A stretch of 64,000 nt of DNA, from the NCBI GenBank assembly GCA_900312665.1, contig ONZQ02000002.1, positions 823,612 through 887,611 of the forward strand, given 5' to 3'. Of this stretch, positions 58,442 through 64,000 are shown piece after piece (within the stretch, counting starts at the first letter, position 1; each line of letters begins with the position of its first letter). The DNA is from Cephalotrichum gorgonifer. Lineage: Eukaryota > Ascomycota > Sordariomycetes > Microascales > Microascaceae. Both the position numbers and the translations under genes were made by a program. The notes below the pieces were generated by a model. That model was not told the DNA's origin. It did not search any database and worked only from the letters and a program-made list of their open reading frames with translations.

Positions 58442-60838
58442 ATGCTGCGTCGAGGCACCTTCGTCGCCCTCGGTGCCCTCGCCGCCCAGGTCCTCGCCGC
58501 CGATGCGCCGGTGCCGGTTGCGGGGAGGGCTCTGAATGTTTCGGCAGACGTGGACGTGGACCTAGGCGTCGTTGATGTTGGCGCGGATGTGGACGTCGGT
58601 GTGGACGAGAATGGCGTGGAGGTCTACGCCGGCCTGACGGTGGGATCGCCGCTTTTCTGCAAGTGGTTTGCGAAGCACTGTGGTGGTGGAGGTTACCCCG
58701 AGGTTTCAACGTAAGTAAACCTCCCTCTACGGCTTCTTTGCCCACTGGAGAACCCTGCGGAAGAATGTCGACTAACATTGCTCGGTATAGGACGACGTGA
58801 GTTCCCGCTTTGGATTCGAGCCTGCTACTATGTATGAGACATGAGACTAACGCCAGCCTCGTTGAATAGGGTTACGGTGACTGAAACGGCTGTGGGGGAG
58901 GGAACGACGGCCATAATTACTGAAACGGAGACTCTCACGATTGTATGTCAAGAGCAGCCCAGCCCCCAAGATCCGCTAAGAAGACCTTGCATATCTAACC
59001 CGGGTGGCCTTAGTCCGTTCCGTACACCGAGACCGTAGTCAACGAAGAGACGGTAACTCAAGAGTTTACGAGGACAGTGGTGGAAGAGGAGACTCTCACC
59101 CAGGAGATCACCCAGGAGATCACAAAGACAATCATCGATGAGGAGACGCTCACGGTTGTATGTCAAGATCAGCCCAGCCCAGCCCAGCCCCGCCAAAGAT
59201 CTGCTGCGAGACTTTCGTGTCTAACCTGAGTGTTCTTAGTCCGTTCCGTTCACAAGGACCGTCGTTGACGAAGGCGAGACGGTGACCCGCGATATAACTC
59301 GCGATATAACTCGCGACATAACTCGCGATGTGACCCTCGAAGTGACGGAGACGGCTTACATTCCTACTACCATAGTTGAGACCCTGACTGTCCCAACGAG
59401 CTTCTTCATCACAGTAACAGTGGACCGCACCATCATATCCACGGTCCTAACTACTGAGTTCCTGACCATTACCACCACCATCATCTCGTCCGTTCCGGGA
59501 CCCACTATAACTCAACCAGGAGTCACGGTCACTGCGCCGCCCCAGCCAACCTCGCCCCCGCAAACCGTTACTATTACTGAGGTTTCAGCCTGCCCCGCGC
59601 CGACGAATGCTCCGGGTGCCCGGGTCGCAGCCTTTGACCCCAAGTCGGACCTCACGTGGGGCTGCAAGCCTGGCTTCATCTGCTCCCCGGCCAAGCCCGA
59701 GGGGTGCAACGTGTGGGCCGACTCCCCGGCGGACAACTACGTGTGCGCGCCCGAGGAGTGCATCCCCGCGCCGCCCATCGTGCCCTTCAAGTGGCCCGAG
59801 AACGAGACGGCCTACTACCCCCCCTCGGACACCTACTTCAACCTCGACCCGCGCGCCTTCGGCCTGTCGTTCGACATCTTCGAGCCGCCCGAGGTGATCG
59901 TCACAAAGATCCACGGGCACAAGACAACCATCACGAAGGGGAACTACGGGTCCCAGTCCTCCATAACGCACTACCCCCCGGCTTCCGAGACCCCCTACGC
60001 CCATGACTACAGGCCCAGGCCCAGGAACGCCCGCCCCGTCATTAGGAGGTCGCTCGTAAGGCGCGGCGATGGCACGGTGTACCCTGAGGTCTGCTTCGAC
60101 GACTGCGACGCCGCATACCTGGAGTCGCAGAAGTCCGGCAAGAGCGACGCGCTCTGCAGGCCCGGCTCCGCATTCCTCACGGGCGTGGCGGCCTGCCAGG
60201 CCTGCGTCGCCCTCTACGACAAGGACACGCCCTCGACCGGGAGGACCTACCTGCCCGAGAAGTTCGCCCAGTTCATCGAGTACTGTGGCGGGAGCGAGGC
60301 AGAGCCGACAACTAGCCGTGGGGGCGGCACCCCACCAGAATCGCAGGTCGAGTCGCAGAGCGTGACCACGAGGAGCCAGGGCGGTATTAATACCGATACG
60401 AGCGCCATTCCGATAACTCCCACCACTTCTCCCACTGCTTCCCCCTCGCAGGAACAGCCCACGGATTCACCCACGGATTCGCCCACGGCTACGCCTACTG
60501 CCTCTGGTCCGGACGGGCCAGGTTCGAGCGGGGGCCCGACCGACGAAGTCTCACCTACGGCTACGGCTACGGGTGGAGGTGGGGGTAGAGGTGGCGGCGC
60601 TACCGAGACACCTGGCGGAGAAAGCCCCAGCGAAAGTAGCCCGGGCGGAGGTGGCTCGGGTGGAGGCGGCTCGGGCGGCGGTGGTGGTGGCTCGGGTGGG
60701 GACAGGACCGAGGACGCGGACCCTAGCTTGCCGAGCCCTACTTCTACGGAAGGGCCGGTTCAAGCCATGGCAGCTTCGACGGCGCCTGGCCTACTCATGG
60801 CCATCCTACCAATCCTTGCCAGCCTCGTCTTCGTATAA
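58442..60838 (+). CDS. Thr/Ser/Gly-rich GPI-anchored cell-wall protein
   Basis: Predicted extracellular GPI protein of 696 aa. Exons 58442-58710, 58791-58796 (6 nt), 58870-58942, 59014-59157 and 59240-60838 keep phase. The signal peptide is MLRRGTFVALGALAAQVLAA. Next come a Val/Asp-rich segment (DVDVDLGVVDVGADVDVGVD) and a Thr-rich stalk with repeated TETVV/TRTVV and ETLT motifs, including ITRD x3. From about residue 275 there is a folded Cys-containing domain (WGCKPGFICSPAKPEGCNVW, then YVCAPEECIP and VCFDDCDA). A long Ser/Thr/Pro then Gly/Ser low-complexity region follows. The C-terminus (ASTAPGLLMAILPILASLVF) is a typical GPI-attachment signal. It may be an adhesin or wall glycoprotein. 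Specific ligands cannot be inferred. Confidence 0.85.
59286..59333 (+). repeat. 12-bp coding repeat (ITRD)
   Basis: Three to four tandem copies of a 12-bp unit like GATATAACTCGC inside the last exon of the wall protein gene. They encode repeated Asp-Ile-Thr-Arg. Confidence 0.9.
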
Positions 60839-62378
60839 CACGAAGAGAGAGACCTCGCCCTTTCCGGTTTTTTCCCCTCTCCCTTTTTCAAACAAAAAGA
60901 CGCATACCACTCCCTCAGCACGCTTCCGCCCGCTCCTCCTTCTGCGTTTTATCCGTCCTCACTTTTCTCACCTGGATGCTCATTCGACACGACTTAATGT
61001 TCTACATGGCGTTGTTTTTCTTGAAAAGAAATTGCGGCTATATGGGTTAATGGAGGGGCCTCTCTCCCTTTTGACAAAAGGAGGGGGCCCTTTGAGAGAG
61101 AGAGAGATTGTGCGAGGATCTCTCCCGCGTTTTTGTTTTCCACTTTTTTTGATCGATCTGCGCGAAGCGTTTTCGTTCTTGCGTACTTTTTTTATATTAT
61201 TTTTGCTTCTTGCATTGGATAGGATTATACCCCACGAGTCACTCCTTAGGCCCTAAGTGGCACATATATAGTTTTGGTTGAGAAAGTCTCTAATCGAACA
61301 TCTCCGCGATGAACCTTACGAGCTGAACTCAGTGGCGTGATTTTTTCAGCTCCCATACAAACAAGTACTCCTAAGTGGTGGGAGGGTAGGCAAGTGATAT
61401 CTTACGGAGAGGCTTACTGGAGCCAAGGTCCCTTCTAATAGTTAAATGTCCAGGAAGCTCCCACCCAAAAAACGTCATTTCAGATGGGTGGGCCTACGTA
61501 ATCGCCCGAAACAAGTTGCTAGGTAATAATATGGGCTGTGCCTTCCTAGCCGAATCGGAGGTTACGCAGACCCGCTGACCTCTTCTCCACATAGCGGCCC
61601 GGGCCGCCCCACCACCATCGGCCCCACTGTAGCCGTGAATCCGGGATCACCGGTGCCTCAACTCGGCTCGGTCCCGATTCAACTCCGAAATGATTGACTA
61701 CTGTTATACCGAGATGTAGCTAAGGCTTTCCAAAGCGCCTCATCCCTTACCTGCTACCAGGAGCGAAACGGCGTTGCTAAGAATAAATGTAACGTTCTAA
61801 TCCTTTATACAAATATGCCCCTAAAACAGCCTCCGTTTCCCTTTATCTCCCTAACTCCACTCGACTTGATGCTTTTGGATTTTGACTGTTTTCGCTACTA
61901 ACATTCTCCGGAGAGCTTTACCCGGATGCAACTCCTACTATATACGGCCCGGGAGTTACAGACTGGAGAGAGAAAGATTCTCCCAAGTATTGCTTGGCCA
62001 AGTAGCGAGGCCCCCTAGTATACGACGACCCCCTATTGGCCATGTGTTCGGACTATGGCCACGACCCTTCCCACTTTCGTCTCCACTACCCAGCTTCTTC
62101 CCGTCAGAAATCTTGTCTCCACGCATATCGCTTCCCTCGTCGATCTAGGGGGTAGGGGTCCTTCCAAAACCCGTAGGCCTAATTCCGGTGCAGCATAGGA
62201 TACGCCTTAGCTTAGCCAACACTCTCCTCGCCGGCCTTGGACTCTCTAACCAGGATCTACTGTCTCGCCTAGCCGTTTGTGGCATGTCTATGGTTGGCAC
62301 AGGGTGTCCCACCGTATAGGACGCGCGGTCGTGGCCGCCGTGCTGCCTCATTACTACATCGAGTTATAATCTATAAGT

Positions 62379-62480
62379 GTTTGTCGTATTAGCCTTATTT
62401 ATCATATTTGTCGTATGAGACCTAGTGGGCGTATGTGTCGTATGAGCCTTGTTTGTCGTATTTGTCGATCAGTCCTATTT
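62379..62480. repeat. Degenerate TTTGTCGTAT repeat cluster
   Basis: Four to five copies of a (T)TGTCGTAT(T/G) word occur at about 62381, 62409, 62436, 62452 and 62461. Spacers repeat the motif AGCCTT/AGTCCT. An inverted copy, AATACGACAAAT, lies at about 62619. Confidence 0.7.
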
Positions 62481-62665
62481 GGCGCATTTGTTGTACTTAG
62501 GAAAAGTAGGCTTACCGATCGACATGCTGATCGTGAGCTGACGAGCTGCTTGACTTCGGGTGAGCATTCTGTTAATTAGACGTCCTACATCGTATGCTTG
62601 TCTCTCCTAAGTAAGCCAATACGACAAATACTTATATTTCAACTAACAACGCCGCGAGCCACGGA

Positions 62666-62673
62666 TATATAAA
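62666..62673 (+). promoter_or_regulatory. TATA box of the small secreted protein gene
   Basis: TATATAAA, 132-139 bp upstream of the start codon at 62805, in the right place for a core promoter with a leader of about 100 nt. It is the clearest TATA box in the window. Confidence 0.7.
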
Positions 62674-62804
62674 CTGCTTGAAACCCCCATATCTTGAACA
62701 GAACTATCTCTTGCTTCAACACAGTTACACATTTTCCCATCTTCGCTACCTCATACTTCCGATCTTATATCTCCAGAACAATCTTCTCGGCACTCTACCT
62801 CAAA

Positions 62805-63221
62805 ATGCATTACTCCAAGATCCTCATTGCCACTGCCTTCATCCAGGGCGGCCTCTCGGCCAAACTCTTGGCCTATGTCGGTCGCGACTGCACGGGCGCT
62901 GCAGAGTCTATCGCGCTTGCCGATGACTCTTGCGTGACCGCGCGCACCCCGTTCCGGTCTTACAAGGAAGACGGATTCGGAAGTCGGCAGCAGCGGGTCT
63001 CGTTCTGGGGCGCCGGGGCTTGCTCGTCCGCATACGAATATGATACCTGGGCCTACGACGGGGACTATTTCAAGTCCCACAAGTGCTACAACATCAACGA
63101 CCACCCGAACAATGACCGGGAGTTTGCCTACAGTGTGGCTTCGAAGAAGGGTATGTTGGAATTTCCGCCCCCTATAGTAATGGAAGCAAGGAAACTAACT
63201 TGACTCTTTGAAACAGCCTAG
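62805..63221 (+). CDS. Small secreted cysteine-containing protein
   Basis: Exon 1, 62805-63150, and a 5-nt last exon, 63217-63221, join as KK-A-stop, giving 116 aa. The intron (GTATGT...ACTAACT...AACAG) has a clear branch site. A signal peptide (MHYSKILIATAFIQGGLSA) is followed by about 97 mature residues with four Cys (RDCTG, DSCVT, GACSS, HKCYN), likely two disulfides. It is rich in Tyr, Asp and Ser. No known domain is recognised. Size, Cys content and TATA promoter fit fungal small secreted proteins, some of which act as effectors, but a role is not shown. An in-frame ATG does not exist closer to the TATA box with a signal peptide, so this start is chosen. Confidence 0.8.
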
Positions 63222-64000
63222 GCACAGCGCCGCCCGGCCCGGCCCGGCTCCTCACAAAGCCCTGACGGATCACCTGTTGGAAGTAGCGGCCTGGTCCACA
63301 ATGATCCCTAGATATTCAACAAGAGGCCAAGGTGGTGGAGTAGACCGTAGAGGTTGTCGGCGGAGGAAAGGATAGGCGACCGGCACAAAGGGACTCTTGT
63401 AGTGTTGTCTAGGAAAAAGGGAAATCACGGTCTGCTATGAGATGGTCACTACTATAGATGTTCTTTTCATTCTCTTCACTCGTTAGTAGTTAGTTTAAGA
63501 ATTGTCTTTATCCCAGGTTCATTGATTATTTAGCACCATAAGGCCTTCTCGGAACATACTCATAGGTGTATATCAGCAGGTGACAGCCAGTGTGTGGAAG
63601 ATTAGCTCAGAGGGAAAGGGTGGTATAGGGTCCTGAAGGCAGAGGAGTATGGGAAGTTAGATGAAGTAACTTGAATTTCGTGGAGCTGTTATGCTGCTTC
63701 TAGTGCTAGCTTTAGATTCCGATACCAATACATTTTTTCTACCCGCTATGGGCGCAGTGTAAGTGGGTGGCGGCCAACAAAGATTGGCCAGAATTTTCCA
63801 CTTCATGCACGGAATCCAACACAAACATCGGCCCACGCCTGCTAGGGGCAGTGTAAGTGGGCAGGCCAACAAAGATTGGCCAGCATTTTCCACTTCATGC
63901 ATCTCTTTTTCTGTGCCGACATTATCCCTGCGAATTAGACAAGGCGACATCTTTCCGAAGCCTTGGAGGCCCAGCACCGAAGGGTGCGGTCATCTACGAG
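63222..64000. other. 3' flank with direct repeat
   Basis: No supported gene up to the window edge. The two-copy repeat at 63754-63901 is the main feature. Confidence 0.6.
63754..63901. repeat. Two-copy 54-56 bp direct repeat
   Basis: Copy 1 at 63754-63809 and copy 2 at 63848-63901 both run from GCAGTGTAAGTGGG to CCACTTCATGCA and differ by small indels. Each contains the inverted repeat GGCCAA-N6-TTGGCC, so each copy can fold on its own. Confidence 0.92.

Larger units (their letters stand above)
60839..62804. other. Intergenic: upstream of small secreted protein
   Basis: About 2 kb without a supported gene. From 61260 onward the composition changes: TAG/TAC-rich, less CT-biased DNA with small inverted words (CCCACCC...GGGTGGG at 61460-61491), possibly an old transposon remnant that I cannot identify. 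Degenerate TTTGTCGTAT repeats occur at 62380-62640 and a TATA box at 62666. Confidence 0.5.

Overview
The window is nuclear DNA of a filamentous ascomycete (Pezizomycotina, most likely Sordariomycetes). The signs are short introns (about 50-100 nt) with GT..AG borders and CTAAC-like branch sites, GC-rich third codon positions, a complete fungal Dicer-like protein of the DCL-1 type, an SPX-ankyrin-GDPD protein, and secreted proteins of fungal style. Two runs of N (11957-12266 and 52460-52518) are assembly gaps. Exons were joined by eye from splice signals and reading phase.

Layout. 1-15593 has no gene I can support: long homopurine/homopyrimidine tracts, microsatellites, one strong hairpin and palindromic words. 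15594-17008 (-) is an NADP(H)-type extended SDR reductase with two tiny 5' exons. 17618-21245 (-) is a GDE1-like glycerophosphodiesterase. 22946-24817 (-) is a mitochondrial PPR-like protein. 25230-25989 (+) is a DUF866/CXXC zinc-binding protein, 26304-26921 (+) a Rpr2/Snm1-type RNase P/MRP subunit, and 27385-28947 (+) ZPR1. 29331 to about 30940 (-) is a single-pass membrane protein whose splicing I could not fully resolve.

30941-37446 is gene-poor and holds coding-like relics near 32.7-33.4 kb (-) and 34.2-34.6 kb (+). Then come a Pho80/PCL-type cyclin (37447-38492, +), a dual-specificity phosphatase-like protein (39902-40867, +), an unknown four-exon gene with an in-frame stop inside an open frame (41979-43401, +), DCL-1 (45463-50534, +), a Met22/Hal2 3'-phosphoadenosine phosphatase (51377-52432, +) and, converging on it, a kelch-type membrane protein (52745-54680, -).

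After a 3.8 kb intergenic stretch comes a Thr/Ser/Gly-rich GPI-type cell-wall protein (58442-60838, +) with a 6-nt microexon and a tandemly duplicated exon-intron unit. The last gene is a small cysteine-containing secreted protein (62805-63221, +) behind a clear TATA box, followed by a 55-bp direct repeat.

Most genes are conserved housekeeping functions (RNA processing, phosphate and sulfur metabolism, RNA silencing) and do not form an obvious pathway cluster. The unusual content is in gene architecture (microexons, exon duplication), the large gene-free left end, and the lineage-specific secreted or unknown genes.
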